A stretch of 64,000 bases of DNA from Blastocatellia bacterium. GTDB lineage: Bacteria > Acidobacteriota > Blastocatellia > Chloracidobacteriales > JADJPF01. The stretch spans positions 356,250-420,249 of the forward strand of contig JANWYG010000017.1 in the NCBI GenBank assembly GCA_025057015.1, in the 5' to 3' direction. The notes under the pieces are model-generated. The model was not told the origin of the DNA. It did no database searches and worked only from the letters and a program-made list of their open reading frames with translations. This document shows positions 26,671 to 36,079 of the stretch, one piece after another (within the stretch, counting starts at the first letter, position 1; each line of letters opens with the position of its first letter). The translations under genes and the position numbers were made by a program.

Positions 26671-27654
26671 ATGACAGACAAAAGGACTAGAAATCTCAGT
26701 AGCAGTACAGAAAAATTACCTTCGTTCCAAAAAAAGAGCCTAAAAACCTCCAATCTCGCCAGCAGTCACACTGCTCCGCTCGAGCAGGAAACAATGACAA
26801 CACCGCTCACTTCAGCAACAGGAACAAGCAGAGAAAACGAGCTAACAAAAGCCGAAGTGTACCGAGGAGCTACTTTACCTCTTAGCTCAACGCGGCAAGA
26901 AACCGATCGTATTCAGCAAGCCGCAACAACTGAACCTAACCCTCAGCCAACTGAGAAGGTTCAAGTTCCTATACTTGAGACGACTTTACATACAGAACGT
27001 GTATTCAGCCAGCCATCACAAGGACAGGCTGACCCAGCTAGTAACATAGTCACCTTCGGTGGATACTACGGATTAACGCAAGAACCCAAAGGGAGGCTGC
27101 TCAAAGGGTTCCTCATCTTTTTCGTGCCGCTAGTACTACTGCTTGCTGCTCTAGCAGCAGTGTTCATCTATGTACCAGCACTGAGGCAGAAGCTGCCACA
27201 GCGGATTGCTTCGCTCATTGGCATAAAGACCTCACCTCAAACACCTGTAGCCACACTGCAAGAATACAGAGTGTCTGTAGATCCAAAGGAGAATATAGCT
27301 ACTATAAGTGGCGTGCTTACCAACAGCAGCTCTGAACCACTCACAGCGCTGCAGATAGAAATATTGCTCTTCCGAAGAGAAGACATAAGACAAACCGAGA
27401 TAAGGATTATTCCGCTCAAGCCAACAGAGATAGCTCCTGGTGAAAGTGCAACCTACGAGCTAAAAGTTCCAGCACGTAGCTATCAACAAATGAAGGTTAC
27501 AAAGGTGCTAAGCGGAGCAAGCGAAATACCGATAAAAAGGCTCGAACCAGTAGAGAAAGCTTCGCCTCAAGATTATGAGTCTTTTAAAAAGCTGCCGGCA
27601 GGCCGAGAAGCAAAGTCAGAGCAAATCTACGAAGGCTCTGTAACGACCAAGTAA
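26671..27654 (+). CDS. Single-pass membrane protein with C-terminal FxLYD-like domain
   Basis: 327 aa. The first ~145 residues are polar, Ser/Thr/Gln/Pro-rich and probably unstructured; one transmembrane helix spans about 147-173. Outside is a beta-sandwich resembling the FxLYD/DUF3426 type: ATISGVLTNSSSEPLTALQIEILLF...IAPGESATYELKVPARSYQQMKV. Such domains are found in many envelope proteins without assigned function. The start follows AGGTAGAAAG, and the gene is 8 bp behind the secreted protein above, probably same transcript. Confidence 0.6.
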   Translation: MTDKRTRNLSSSTEKLPSFQKKSLKTSNLASSHTAPLEQETMTTPLTSATGTSRENELTKAEVYRGATLPLSSTRQETDRIQQAATTEPNPQPTEKVQVPILETTLHTERVFSQPSQGQADPASNIVTFGGYYGLTQEPKGRLLKGFLIFFVPLVLLLAALAAVFIYVPALRQKLPQRIASLIGIKTSPQTPVATLQEYRVSVDPKENIATISGVLTNSSSEPLTALQIEILLFRREDIRQTEIRIIPLKPTEIAPGESATYELKVPARSYQQMKVTKVLSGASEIPIKRLEPVEKASPQDYESFKKLPAGREAKSEQIYEGSVTTK

Positions 27655-27671
27655 TCCTCTACCCACTCTGG

Positions 27672-27701
27672 TTGCTAGTTGGCTAGACCGTAGGGTATAA
27701 T
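27672..27701 (+). promoter_or_regulatory. Sigma-70-type promoter for the ompH-fabZ-lpxA run
   Basis: TTGCTA (27672-27677) and a perfect TATAAT (27696-27701) with an 18-bp spacer, 93 bp before the OmpH-type start. Consensus fit 4/6 and 6/6. This is the best-looking promoter in the first half of the window. Confidence 0.6.
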
Positions 27702-27794
27702 TGTTTCTTTCTGGTGTACTACTTAACGTCGTTCAGCATCACCCGATGCTGCAAAAGTTACACCTTACATCCCTTCAAGGAGTGCTCAGACAGC

Positions 27795-28409
27795 ATGAGA
27801 ATATTTGGAATCACTATTTTAGTTCTTATTCTAAGCGCGATCTGCCAGGCCCAAGGCTCTGCAGTCAGATCGGCTTCTCAAGGCGGCGGACAAAACATCT
27901 CGGCAGCAACTGTAGCTAATCTGCCCGTAGGCAAAGTAGCCATAATTGACTCAAGATATTTTCCAGATGGGATAGCGGAATATAAGCAAAAACTCGACAA
28001 GCTCGAAGCAGAGTTTAAGCCTCAGACAAACGCAATAAATGCTCTAGCAGAAACGATCAAAAAGCTGGAAGACGAGCTCAAACAAGCTGGAGCCAACCTT
28101 GATCCTAAGGTCTATCAACAGAAATTAGACGATCTTGCAGCTAAGAAGAAGGAGTTTGAGCGTAAACGTGAAGACTATCAACAAGACCTACAAAAACGCT
28201 CCGAAGTAGTCCTCGGTCCGGTACAGGAAAAAATAGCAAAGTTTCTAGAACAATATGCCATACAAAACAACATAACGGCGATATTCGATCTTGTACCGGC
28301 TTCCCAAGGCGGCATGGTGTTCTTCAGTCCTACGATCAACATCACGGATGATTTTATCAAGGAGTACAATAAGCAAAATCCTGTGCCAAGTGCTCCTCCT
28401 CAGCCATAG
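27795..28409 (+). CDS. OmpH/Skp-family periplasmic chaperone
   Basis: 204 aa. Signal peptide ends near residue 18 (CQAQG), then [15 protein letters not shown], the Skp-like N-terminal strand, and a long charged coiled coil (about 60-145). The family forms jellyfish-like trimers that hold unfolded outer-membrane proteins. The ATG at 27795 follows AAGGAG by 11 bp; an upstream in-frame start would give a non-hydrophobic N-terminus. Head of an envelope operon with fabZ and lpxA, an order that in other bacteria usually also carries lpxD, which is missing here. Confidence 0.88.
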   Translation: MRIFGITILVLILSAICQAQGSAVRSASQGGGQNISAATVANLPVGKVAIIDSRYFPDGIAEYKQKLDKLEAEFKPQTNAINALAETIKKLEDELKQAGANLDPKVYQQKLDDLAAKKKEFERKREDYQQDLQKRSEVVLGPVQEKIAKFLEQYAIQNNITAIFDLVPASQGGMVFFSPTINITDDFIKEYNKQNPVPSAPPQP

Positions 28410-28435
28410 CGCCGTCTAGATTACAAGGTATTGGT

Positions 28436-28960
28436 ATGGATACAGTACTAGATATAGCTCAGATACAGCGGTTGCTGCCGCACCGTTACCCATTCCTCCT
28501 AGTAGACAAAGTGATAGAGTTTGAGCCAGGTAAGCGGATAGTAGCGATAAAAAACGTCACTGCTAACGAACCCTTCTTTCAGGGTCATTTTCCTGGAGCT
28601 CCCGTCATGCCAGGTGTGCTAATCATAGAAGCTATGGCGCAAGCAGGAGGCCTCGTACTGTTAGGAACTATAGACGATCCACAGGAAAAACTCCTGCTTT
28701 TTACGGGTATAGAGGGTGCTAAGTTTCGCAAACCTGTAGTTCCAGGTGATACGCTCAGGCTAGAGATGACACTTATAAGGTTCAAAGGTCGATTCTGTAA
28801 GTTACACGGCAAGGCCTTCGTAGAAGATAAGTTAGTAGCTGAAGCCGAAGTCAGCTCAGTACTCATAGATCGCAGTTCCATAGAAGCCAAACCTACGTCC
28901 ATCTTCAAGCCTAGGGAGCAAGCAAGTGCACATACATCCGACAGCGATAGTCAGTCCTAA
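28436..28960 (+). CDS. fabZ: 3-hydroxyacyl-[acyl-carrier-protein] dehydratase FabZ
   Basis: 174 aa, hot-dog-fold enzyme of fatty-acid elongation. [22 protein letters not shown] with catalytic His51, and LIIEAMAQ with catalytic Glu65 are all present. It is about 30 residues longer than the usual ~145, with a polar C-terminal tail (about 145-174) that lies under the overlapping lpxA start. Its location between ompH and lpxA supports supply of 3-hydroxyacyl chains to lipid A. Confidence 0.95.
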   Translation: MDTVLDIAQIQRLLPHRYPFLLVDKVIEFEPGKRIVAIKNVTANEPFFQGHFPGAPVMPGVLIIEAMAQAGGLVLLGTIDDPQEKLLLFTGIEGAKFRKPVVPGDTLRLEMTLIRFKGRFCKLHGKAFVEDKLVAEAEVSSVLIDRSSIEAKPTSIFKPREQASAHTSDSDSQS

Positions 28961-29699
28961 GGCCGAAATTGACTCTAACGTCTTTGTAGGCCCTTATGCC
29001 ATAATAGGCGATGAAGTTCGGTTACACAGTGGAGTGCAGATAGGCTCGCACTCGGTTATAGAAGGTCCTACGGAAATTGGAGAAGATACCCAGGTCTTTC
29101 CGCATGTCTGCCTAGGTCAACGTCCTCAAGACCTGAAATTTAAAGGGGAAGTAACTCGCTTAATCATAGGTAAACGCAACGTCTTCCGAGAGTTCTCTAC
29201 AGCACACCGTGGCACTGCTGGCGGAGGAGGCGTAACTACCATAGGCGATGATAACCTGTTTATGGCACAAAGTCACGTAGCACATGACTGCCATGTCGGA
29301 AATAGCACAATCTTTGCTAACGGAGCATCGCTTGCCGGCCACGTTATAGTAGAAGACTATGCTATTTTAGGCGCATACTGCGGGGTTCATCAGTTCTGTC
29401 GTATAGGCAAGTACTCTTTTCTAGGCGCTTTCTCCGTAGTGGTCAAAGACGTTCTGCCTTACTCGAAATGTGCCGGCAACCATGCTAAATGCTACGGACC
29501 AAACACGCTAGGACTTCGCCGCAGAGAACTATCAGAAGATGCTATATCGAAAATAAGCCGTGCTTTTAAGCTACTTCTTACTTCAAAACTAAATACTTCT
29601 CAGGCACTCGAGAGAATGAAGATTGAACTCGCAGACGTGCCAGAAGTTGCCTATATGATAGATTTCATAGAAAAGTCCGAAAGAGGCGTTGTTAAATAA
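28926..29699 (+). CDS. lpxA: Acyl-[ACP]-UDP-N-acetylglucosamine O-acyltransferase
   Basis: 257-aa left-handed beta-helix enzyme catalysing the first step of lipid A synthesis. Hexapeptide repeats are visible throughout ([54 protein letters not shown]). His120 in VAHDC matches the catalytic His125 of the E. coli enzyme. The GTG start at 28926 overlaps fabZ by 35 bp. The C-terminal helical part ([18 protein letters not shown]) is normal. Confidence 0.95.
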   Translation: MHIHPTAIVSPKAEIDSNVFVGPYAIIGDEVRLHSGVQIGSHSVIEGPTEIGEDTQVFPHVCLGQRPQDLKFKGEVTRLIIGKRNVFREFSTAHRGTAGGGGVTTIGDDNLFMAQSHVAHDCHVGNSTIFANGASLAGHVIVEDYAILGAYCGVHQFCRIGKYSFLGAFSVVVKDVLPYSKCAGNHAKCYGPNTLGLRRRELSEDAISKISRAFKLLLTSKLNTSQALERMKIELADVPEVAYMIDFIEKSERGVVK

Positions 29700-29932
29700 T
29701 GCTAGAAAAGTTTGAAGAATCGCTACGAGAATTAGAACAAATAGTCAACGAGCTCGAAAAAGGCAATCTCAAACTACATCAGGCACTGGAACTCTTTGAA
29801 AAAGGCGTTGAAATAGCTCGCCGCTGCCAGCAACAATTAGAAGTCGTAGAACAGCGTGTCGAGTTCCTTATCAAAGACAACGGCGGGACAATTCAGACCC
29901 CCTATGTAAGGAATGGTGCAGATAGTAGTTAG
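29699..29932 (+). CDS. xseB: Exodeoxyribonuclease VII small subunit
   Basis: 77 aa with the family helix FEESLRELEQIVNELEKGNLKLHQALELFEKGVEIARRCQQQL. XseB subunits surround XseA in the exonuclease VII complex. TAATG couples it to lpxA (stop and start share a base). No xseA is present in this window. Following FHA gene overlaps by 20 bp. Confidence 0.92.
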   Translation: MLEKFEESLRELEQIVNELEKGNLKLHQALELFEKGVEIARRCQQQLEVVEQRVEFLIKDNGGTIQTPYVRNGADSS

Positions 29933-30731
29933 ACATGTTTCAGGCTTGAAACAAGGTGAAGTAGAAACTATTACATCTTTTCCTACGACTATAGGCCGTG
30001 CTCCAGGCTGTAAACCCAGGCTTGCAGTAAACGACACAAGAGCCTCTGGTCGACATGCCGAGCTCTCGATAGAAGATGGACAGCTGATTCTGCGCGACCT
30101 AGGATCTACTAACGGCACCTATATCAGCGGCCAACGCATAGAGCGAGTTCGTTTGCTGCCTAACGACATCGTGGAATTCGGCATAGAAGGTCCTAGGCTC
30201 AAATTTGAGTTCACGCAGGATGAACTTATAGGCAAGTTGCGACCTGCAGTGGCACCAGTAGCTACAGCTGCATCCGTACTTAAGCCAATTATCGCCATAC
30301 CACCGGCAAGTAGCGAAAGCTTGGAAGAGCGCGAGTTTGCCTTTAAGCACAGCTCTAAATATCTACTAGTCGTAGCAGGCGCAGCATTACTAGTATTTGC
30401 CCTGATCCTATTTCTACTTGGCCAATTACTGCCCAGTATCCCGACTGGACTGCTAGGCCTCTTCCTGCTCTGCATGGGCTGGGCCTGTTGGCGTATCAAC
30501 ATCACCGTCAACGCCAAAGGCATCTGCCACCAAGGTATGCTAAGTTCGGTTAGTATCGATTGGCAAGATATCCGCGAGATACTAACCGTCCGTAGTAAGA
30601 CAAGGCTGCTTACGCATGTCGTCTACGTAGTACGCAGCGACAGAAAACAAATAGCTTTTTACTGCGAAGATTATAAAGACGGCCTCGAGCTGACACAAAT
30701 TATCTCACGCCGTACCGGACTAAAGTGGTGA
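29913..30731 (+). CDS. FHA-domain membrane protein with C-terminal PH-like domain
   Basis: 272 aa. FHA domain residues about 22-98 with GR (28-29), S45-x2-H48, and STNG (65-68), the residues that bind phosphothreonine. Two transmembrane helices follow (about 150-170 and 176-193), then a PH-like domain with DIREIL and IDWQ. The combination implies a membrane adaptor that reads protein phosphorylation from Hanks-type kinases such as the two encoded here. No enzyme domain is present. The PH-like part resembles the one in the gene at 2601. Confidence 0.8.
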   Translation: MVQIVVRHVSGLKQGEVETITSFPTTIGRAPGCKPRLAVNDTRASGRHAELSIEDGQLILRDLGSTNGTYISGQRIERVRLLPNDIVEFGIEGPRLKFEFTQDELIGKLRPAVAPVATAASVLKPIIAIPPASSESLEEREFAFKHSSKYLLVVAGAALLVFALILFLLGQLLPSIPTGLLGLFLLCMGWACWRINITVNAKGICHQGMLSSVSIDWQDIREILTVRSKTRLLTHVVYVVRSDRKQIAFYCEDYKDGLELTQIISRRTGLKW

Positions 30732-31621
30732 TGAAACTACAACCGTATCTAGAAGAAAAGCATAGAAAAATAGATCTGTGGCTAGACAAGCTCCTTCCTA
30801 CGGAAAACACTCGACCTGAAGAAATCCACAAGGCTATGCGCTACAGCATCTTCGCTGGCGGAAAGCGCTTGCGTCCCATATTGGTCATAGCCACAGCAGA
30901 GCCCTACGAGGTACCGGAGGAAGTAGTCTACCCAATAGCTTGTGCCTTTGAGATGATACACACTTACTCGCTCATCCACGACGATTTACCGGCAATGGAC
31001 AATGACGAAATGCGACGTGGTCGTCCGACTTGCCACAAGATCTTCGGCGAAGCTATAGCAATACTTGCCGGAGATGCATTACTGACCAGAGCTTTTGAGA
31101 TAATAGCTACAGCTCCTATGCCTCAATCCATGCAGGAGCGCAAAATTTCTATAATAGCCGAGCTTGCCAAAGCAGCAGGCACAGTAGACGCTCTGATAGG
31201 AGGGCAGGTAGTCGATATCCTCTCAGAAGGTCAGGTAATATCGGAAGAAACACTAGACTATATACATAACGCCAAGACTGGAGCTATTATCCGTGCCGCA
31301 GCTCGTTGTGGCGGCATTATCGCTGGTGTACCTCCTTCAGACCTGGAGAAGATAGACATCTACGGCAAAGCAGCTGGCCTAGCCTTCCAAATTACTGACG
31401 ATCTACTCGATGTCCTGGCCACCAGCCAACAGTTGGGTAAGACCGCCGGCAAAGATGCCCACACCAAAAAAGCTACTTATGTCTCTGTCCATGGGATCAA
31501 GCAGTCACAACTCAAAGCCCAACAACTATGTGAAATCGCTTGTAGTGCGGCACGCTCGTTGTCTAAACCTTCACCAGCACTCGAAGCTATCGCCTGGTTT
31601 TTCGTAGAACGTAGCTATTGA
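30731..31621 (+). CDS. ispA: Polyprenyl diphosphate synthase (farnesyl/geranylgeranyl type)
   Basis: 296 aa, trans-isoprenyl diphosphate synthase. First Asp-rich motif DDLPAMD (84-90), second DDLLD (223-227), GGKRLRP near 43-49, plus the QLLG-like GKTAGKD. It has the length of farnesyl diphosphate synthases; product chain length is uncertain (no small residue check possible by eye beyond the THSYSLIHDD region). ATG at 30731 shares its A with the preceding TGA, so it is coupled to the FHA gene. Last gene of the ompH run. Confidence 0.92.
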   Translation: MKLQPYLEEKHRKIDLWLDKLLPTENTRPEEIHKAMRYSIFAGGKRLRPILVIATAEPYEVPEEVVYPIACAFEMIHTYSLIHDDLPAMDNDEMRRGRPTCHKIFGEAIAILAGDALLTRAFEIIATAPMPQSMQERKISIIAELAKAAGTVDALIGGQVVDILSEGQVISEETLDYIHNAKTGAIIRAAARCGGIIAGVPPSDLEKIDIYGKAAGLAFQITDDLLDVLATSQQLGKTAGKDAHTKKATYVSVHGIKQSQLKAQQLCEIACSAARSLSKPSPALEAIAWFFVERSY

Positions 31622-31624
31622 GTT

Positions 31625-32030
31625 TCAATCCAACTTCCACCTGGAAGACGAGGCTAAACGCGTTTTGCAACAAGGCACTCGGCAGACGATTATAACGATC
31701 GAGGTACTTAGGCTCGCTCGCAAAGTGTTGATCTACAGGACACTCAAGGTAGAGCCGTTCCAAAGCTTTATCTATCTCCACTACAAACAAGCTTCTCTTT
31801 GAGCTTGCAAGCAAGCCGAGCTCGATCAACCTGCATGGCGATCATTATACTAAGGCCGTAAGGATAAGCGTAGTTAGCGTCATCCAAGTATTTCAGCTCT
31901 ATTAACCGGTCAACAAGGGCAGAAACTACTTCTTGAGAAAAACCTTTGGCTCGCAACTAATCGCATCTCTCTTGCCAAGAAGGAACGCCGTGCGAGTCTT
32001 AGAGGCGAGCCTAAGGGCTTCTTCGAGACA
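31625..32030 (-). pseudogene. recX remnant (regulatory protein RecX), several frameshifts
   Basis: Fragments of RecX-like coding in different frames follow directly after the pilT stop: EEALRLASKTRTA (first frame), then LRAKGFSQEVVSALVDRLIELKYLDDANYA...DRARLACKLKEKL (second frame), then VEIDKALERLYLE...PKYLDRYNRLPSAL (third frame), i.e. the consecutive RecX three-helix repeats in the right order. The first-frame start is followed by a stop, and at least two frame changes and stops separate the parts, too many for one sequencing error. Intact RecX binds RecA; no recA is in the window. Identification by motif reading. Confidence 0.6.
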
Positions 32031-33167
32031 TCACCTATTAGTGCGGGAAGTTATGTTGCGGCTAAGTTCCTCACGAGCCTGATCGGCAGAAGACTGTATT
32101 CCCGACACGCGAAGAATAAACTCGTCGCGGTTGCTAGCTCCAGCTAGGGCATCATCGTAGGCTATATAACCTTTCGTGTAGAGCTCATAAAGCGACTGGT
32201 CGAAGGTCTGCATACCGTACTGCGTAGCTCCCTGAGCTATGGCATCACGTATTAATGGCGTCTTTTCTTGATTAGCTATGCAGTCTCTTATGTAAGGTGT
32301 GGAGATAAGTATTTCGCAAGCTGGCACACGGGAAACCATATCAGCCGTACGTATTAGACGCATAGATATAACCGCTTTCAACACTGATGCAAGTTGCAAC
32401 CTAATAGCTTTCTGCTGATGAGGTGGGAAGATGGACACTATACGAGTTATCGTTTCGGTGGCGTCGAGCGTATGTAGGGTAGATAGTACTAGATGCCCTG
32501 TTTCTGCTGCAGTAAGAGCTGTTTCTATAGTTTCAAAGTCGCGCATCTCACCTACAAGTATCACATCAGGATCTTGGCGCAATGCCCCACGTAGAGCTTC
32601 GCTAAAGCTTCGCGTGTCTACATCCACTTCACGCTGGTTTATGAAGCTCTTCTTATCACGATGCAAAAACTCTATAGGATCCTCTATGGTGATGATATGG
32701 TTCGTCCTAGTAGAATTTATGTAGTCTATCATTGCGGCAAGCGTAGTGGATTTGCCCGAACCAGTAGTCCCGGTTACGAGTATCAATCCGCGGCGCTCTT
32801 CGGCTATCTTCTCTACTACCTTTGGCAATCTCAGCTCGTCTACAGTCATTACTGCGGTAGGTATCACTCTTAGCACCATACCTACTGTTCCTCGTTGCTG
32901 AAAGATGTTGCAACGGAAACGTCCAAGACCAGATACGCCATAAGCTATGTCAACTTCGGAACATTCTTTGAATCGCTGCTTTTGCCTGTTAGACATGATA
33001 GAAAAAGCCATAGCGAGCGTGTCTTCTTGTGTTAACCTTTGTGATTCAATAATAGGAAACAGCTCTCCATTTACCCTTATAAAAGGATAACTGCCTGCCT
33101 TGATATGTAGGTCAGAAGCGCCCTTAGCACAGGCTATTGCCAAAAGCTCGTCTATGTTTACGGACAT
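32031..33167 (-). CDS. pilT: Type IV pilus retraction ATPase PilT
   Basis: 378 aa, hexameric AAA-like motor that depolymerises type IV pili at the inner membrane. N-terminal PilT-N domain (LLAIACAKGASDLHIKAG), Walker A GTTGSGKST (133-141), Asp box IEDPIEF (161-167), Walker B DVILVGEMRD (201-210) and His box GHLVLSTLHT. GGAGGATATCACC lies before the ATG. It is the last intact gene of the leftward kinase/uvrC/PP2C run after a 77-bp gap. PilU paralogues look similar; PilT is favoured by the short C-terminus. Confidence 0.93.
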   Translation of the reverse strand: MSVNIDELLAIACAKGASDLHIKAGSYPFIRVNGELFPIIESQRLTQEDTLAMAFSIMSNRQKQRFKECSEVDIAYGVSGLGRFRCNIFQQRGTVGMVLRVIPTAVMTVDELRLPKVVEKIAEERRGLILVTGTTGSGKSTTLAAMIDYINSTRTNHIITIEDPIEFLHRDKKSFINQREVDVDTRSFSEALRGALRQDPDVILVGEMRDFETIETALTAAETGHLVLSTLHTLDATETITRIVSIFPPHQQKAIRLQLASVLKAVISMRLIRTADMVSRVPACEILISTPYIRDCIANQEKTPLIRDAIAQGATQYGMQTFDQSLYELYTKGYIAYDDALAGASNRDEFILRVSGIQSSADQAREELSRNITSRTNR

Positions 33168-33244
33168 GGTGATATCCTCCAGACCAAAAGTCGCTGCCTA
33201 CGACAGTTTCTAAGATCATACATCATATTAGTTCAGAGGTATGC

Positions 33245-34219
33245 CTACTCTGTGCGTTTTTTATATTCGCTCAGATCAACACTCATCATTTTAGAAGTAT
33301 GCACACCACGCTGATATCCCTGAGGTTGAAATTTGGATACTATCTCAACACTGCTCCAAATAGTCACTTCAGGATTACTTTTTGCGAGACCTTCGCCGGC
33401 AAACTTAGCCATCAAGACTGTTATATTATCCTCACCGCCACGGTAATTAGACTCTCTTACCAGCGTTTGACAAGCTATGTCTAATCCCGGCTCTTGCAAA
33501 ACTACATCAAGTATCTCGTCGTCATCTAGCTTGTTTACCAATCCATCAGAGCAAAGCAGCAAGCAATCATCACGACAGAGACTAACTTTAGTCAACGCCA
33601 CCTGTATACGCGGTTCTATACCTAAGGCTTGAAGTAACAGGTTTCTATTTGGGAACCAGCGCGCTTGCTCTTCGGTCAACCGACCCAGGTCGACAAGCAT
33701 TTGCACAGCAGATTGATCATGCGTCAGGCGACCTATCCTGCCGTCGCGAATAAGATATGCTCTGCTGTCGCCTACTTGGGCCAAGTACGCAGTAGCATCA
33801 CGAATATACACCGCAGTAAGCGTAGTTCCCATACCACGGTAGTCTATTTTCATCTGACTTTCTTGCCAAAGGGTTAAGTTTGCAAGTTCTACGCTACGTT
33901 TAAGGACCTCGATGGGCTCCAAATCTGGCATCGAGAAACCTTCGTTTAGTCCAGCAAGCAGGGTATCTAGTCCCATTTGACTTGCCACATCTCCAGCAGC
34001 AGCTCCCCCCATTCCATCTGCTACGGCCAAAAGATACCCTGTAGGTGACAGACGGTGCTCTATTACTGACCGCACATTAGCCATAAGTCGCGCAGTAGAA
34101 TAATCCACCGCAGGCCCTTTTGGAGTAATCTCAGCTATAAGATATGCATCCTGGTTTTGCGAGCGCACCATGCCCTTGTCAGTGATGCCGAAAACAGATA
34201 GAGTTATTTGACTCGGCAC
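33245..34219 (-). CDS. PP2C-family protein Ser/Thr phosphatase
   Basis: 324 aa metal-dependent phosphatase. Motifs in order: RSQNQDAY (19-26), DGMGG (68-72), VGDSRAY, LTHDQS, CSDGL and GGEDNITVL, supplying the Asp metal ligands. These enzymes reverse Hanks-kinase phosphorylation; the kinase upstream in the same operon is the natural counterpart. About 70 residues longer than minimal PrpC/Stp because of an N-terminal insert near residues 33-62 and a polar C-terminal tail. 12 bp behind uvrC. Confidence 0.93.
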   Translation of the reverse strand: MPSQITLSVFGITDKGMVRSQNQDAYLIAEITPKGPAVDYSTARLMANVRSVIEHRLSPTGYLLAVADGMGGAAAGDVASQMGLDTLLAGLNEGFSMPDLEPIEVLKRSVELANLTLWQESQMKIDYRGMGTTLTAVYIRDATAYLAQVGDSRAYLIRDGRIGRLTHDQSAVQMLVDLGRLTEEQARWFPNRNLLLQALGIEPRIQVALTKVSLCRDDCLLLCSDGLVNKLDDDEILDVVLQEPGLDIACQTLVRESNYRGGEDNITVLMAKFAGEGLAKSNPEVTIWSSVEIVSKFQPQGYQRGVHTSKMMSVDLSEYKKRTE

Positions 34220-34231
34220 AAGTCCACCCCC

Positions 34232-36079
34232 CTATGAATTTTCCCTTCGTTCGGCAAAGTACTTCATGATGCGCTCAGCCCGAGATCTACCAACAAACGG
34301 TGCAAGCTCGGATTCGCTTGCCGAAGCTACGCGTCTTATCGAGCCAAAACTTCTCAGCAACCGCTCGCCGAGCTTCTTGCCTATCCCTGGAATCTTCATC
34401 AGTTCACAGTCAAAGTCGCGCATCTTACGCCTCTTCCTATGATAACTCAAAGCGTAGCGATGTGCTTCATCTCTAATCATCTGTATCAACTTGAGTGCTG
34501 GCAAACTACGCTCAAGTCGTAACCCTTGCGAGCTACCTCTTAGGAATATCTCTTCCTCACGCTTAGCAATAGCTGCTACAGGCAGTGTCTCCAGATCAAG
34601 TTCAGAGAGGGCTCTTACAGCAGCTGCCAACTGTCCTTTCCCACCATCCACTAGAACAAGATCAGGTAGCTTGGCCTGCTCAGCCAACAACCGACTGTAG
34701 CGCCTGTAAACCACTTCGTAGATAGACGCAAAGTCGTCTGCTACACCTTCCACCGAGCGAATCTTGAACCTGCGATATTCAGAACGCTTCATTCGCCCTC
34801 TTTCGCAGACAACTAGCGACGCTACGTTTTCAACGCCTTGGATATTAGAAATATCAAAGCACTCTATCCGCTGCGGTAAACAAGGTAGCTCCAGTAGCTC
34901 TTGGAGTTGCTGCAGCTGCATATCTGGTTCGGACTTTATAAATCGCTGCTCGAAAGCATACCTTGCGTTCTTCTCTACCAGTTCTATCAAATCACGCTTT
35001 GTCCCTCGCTTTGGATCTATTATATACACGCGACGACCTCGCCTCTTCGACAGATACTCCTCAAGTAGCGGTCGGTCGTCAAAATCTACGGGCGTGCAGA
35101 CTTGTTCAGGGACATAGTTTCCAAGAGCGTAGTACTGCTTGATAGCAGCACCTATGAAGCTTCCCGGCTCAAAAGGCTCCGCTATGTCCTCCCAAAAAAA
35201 CTCTCGCCGGCCTACTACCTTGCCCTCGCGCATAGTAAACAGTTGCAGGGCTAAACAACTGCCCTCTTTATAGTAGCCAAATATATCCATATCTTTGCCG
35301 GCAGTGAGCAACATCTTCTGCTGCTCGCCAATACTTTGTACGACTCGAATTTGATCTCTATACTTTGCTGCAAGCTCGAACTTCAGCTCTTCAGCAGCCC
35401 GTTGCATTCGTTCCTCCAGACTGCAGATAAGGTCCTTGGTCTTACCTTCTAAAAAGAGCTTCACGTCGCGAACTGATTCTTTATATTGCTCCTTAGTACA
35501 TAGACCAGAAACACAAGGAGCCAGACAGCGCTTTATATGGTATTCAAGACAAGGTCTCTCGCGTTTGCCATCAATTTCTATATCGCAGCTTCGCAACTGA
35601 AAGTAACGGTTAATTATCTTAAGAGTACTATCTGCAAGCGACGCCGGCAGATAAGGCCCGCTATAGTAGGAACCGTCATCTATGACACGTCTCGTCTTTA
35701 CTACTCGTGGATAATCTTCTAAAGTCAGCTTCAGATACGGATATTGCTTGTCGTCTTTTAGCAAAACGTTATACTTTGGCTTGTGCAACTTAATTAGATT
35801 GCTCTCAAGTATCAATGCCTCTAGTTCAGTATCAGTAATTATGTACTCTAGGTCTACTGTTCTAGCCACAAGCTCAGCAGTCTTCGGGTCTTGATTAGCA
35901 CGAAAGTACTGCTTTACTCGGTTACGTAGGTTCTTAGCCTTACCGACATAAATGACATCGCCCTTCTTGTCTTTGTAGAGATAGCAACCAGCTTCGGTTG
36001 GTAGCGACGCAACCTTTTCTTCCAGGCTTATCTTGCAGCCATCTCTGTTATCAACAGTTCGCATTCTCTTCTCATCCAA
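34232..36079 (-). CDS. uvrC: Excinuclease ABC subunit C
   Basis: 615 aa, makes the 3' and 5' incisions in nucleotide-excision repair. GIY-YIG domain (GCYLYKDKKGDVIYVGKAKNLRNRVKQYF, about residues 31-60), UVR helical motif around 205-240, RNase H-like endonuclease domain with DISNIQG and LVDGGKGQL, and a C-terminal helix-hairpin-helix pair (MKIPGIGKKLGERLLRSFGS). Starts overlapping the TPR kinase by 52 bp; an ATG 15 bp further in (36064) is equally good because a purine-rich GAAGAGA precedes it. The first ~13 residues are not family-conserved. Confidence 0.95.
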   Translation of the reverse strand: MDEKRMRTVDNRDGCKISLEEKVASLPTEAGCYLYKDKKGDVIYVGKAKNLRNRVKQYFRANQDPKTAELVARTVDLEYIITDTELEALILESNLIKLHKPKYNVLLKDDKQYPYLKLTLEDYPRVVKTRRVIDDGSYYSGPYLPASLADSTLKIINRYFQLRSCDIEIDGKRERPCLEYHIKRCLAPCVSGLCTKEQYKESVRDVKLFLEGKTKDLICSLEERMQRAAEELKFELAAKYRDQIRVVQSIGEQQKMLLTAGKDMDIFGYYKEGSCLALQLFTMREGKVVGRREFFWEDIAEPFEPGSFIGAAIKQYYALGNYVPEQVCTPVDFDDRPLLEEYLSKRRGRRVYIIDPKRGTKRDLIELVEKNARYAFEQRFIKSEPDMQLQQLQELLELPCLPQRIECFDISNIQGVENVASLVVCERGRMKRSEYRRFKIRSVEGVADDFASIYEVVYRRYSRLLAEQAKLPDLVLVDGGKGQLAAAVRALSELDLETLPVAAIAKREEEIFLRGSSQGLRLERSLPALKLIQMIRDEAHRYALSYHRKRRKMRDFDCELMKIPGIGKKLGERLLRSFGSIRRVASASESELAPFVGRSRAERIMKYFAERRENS

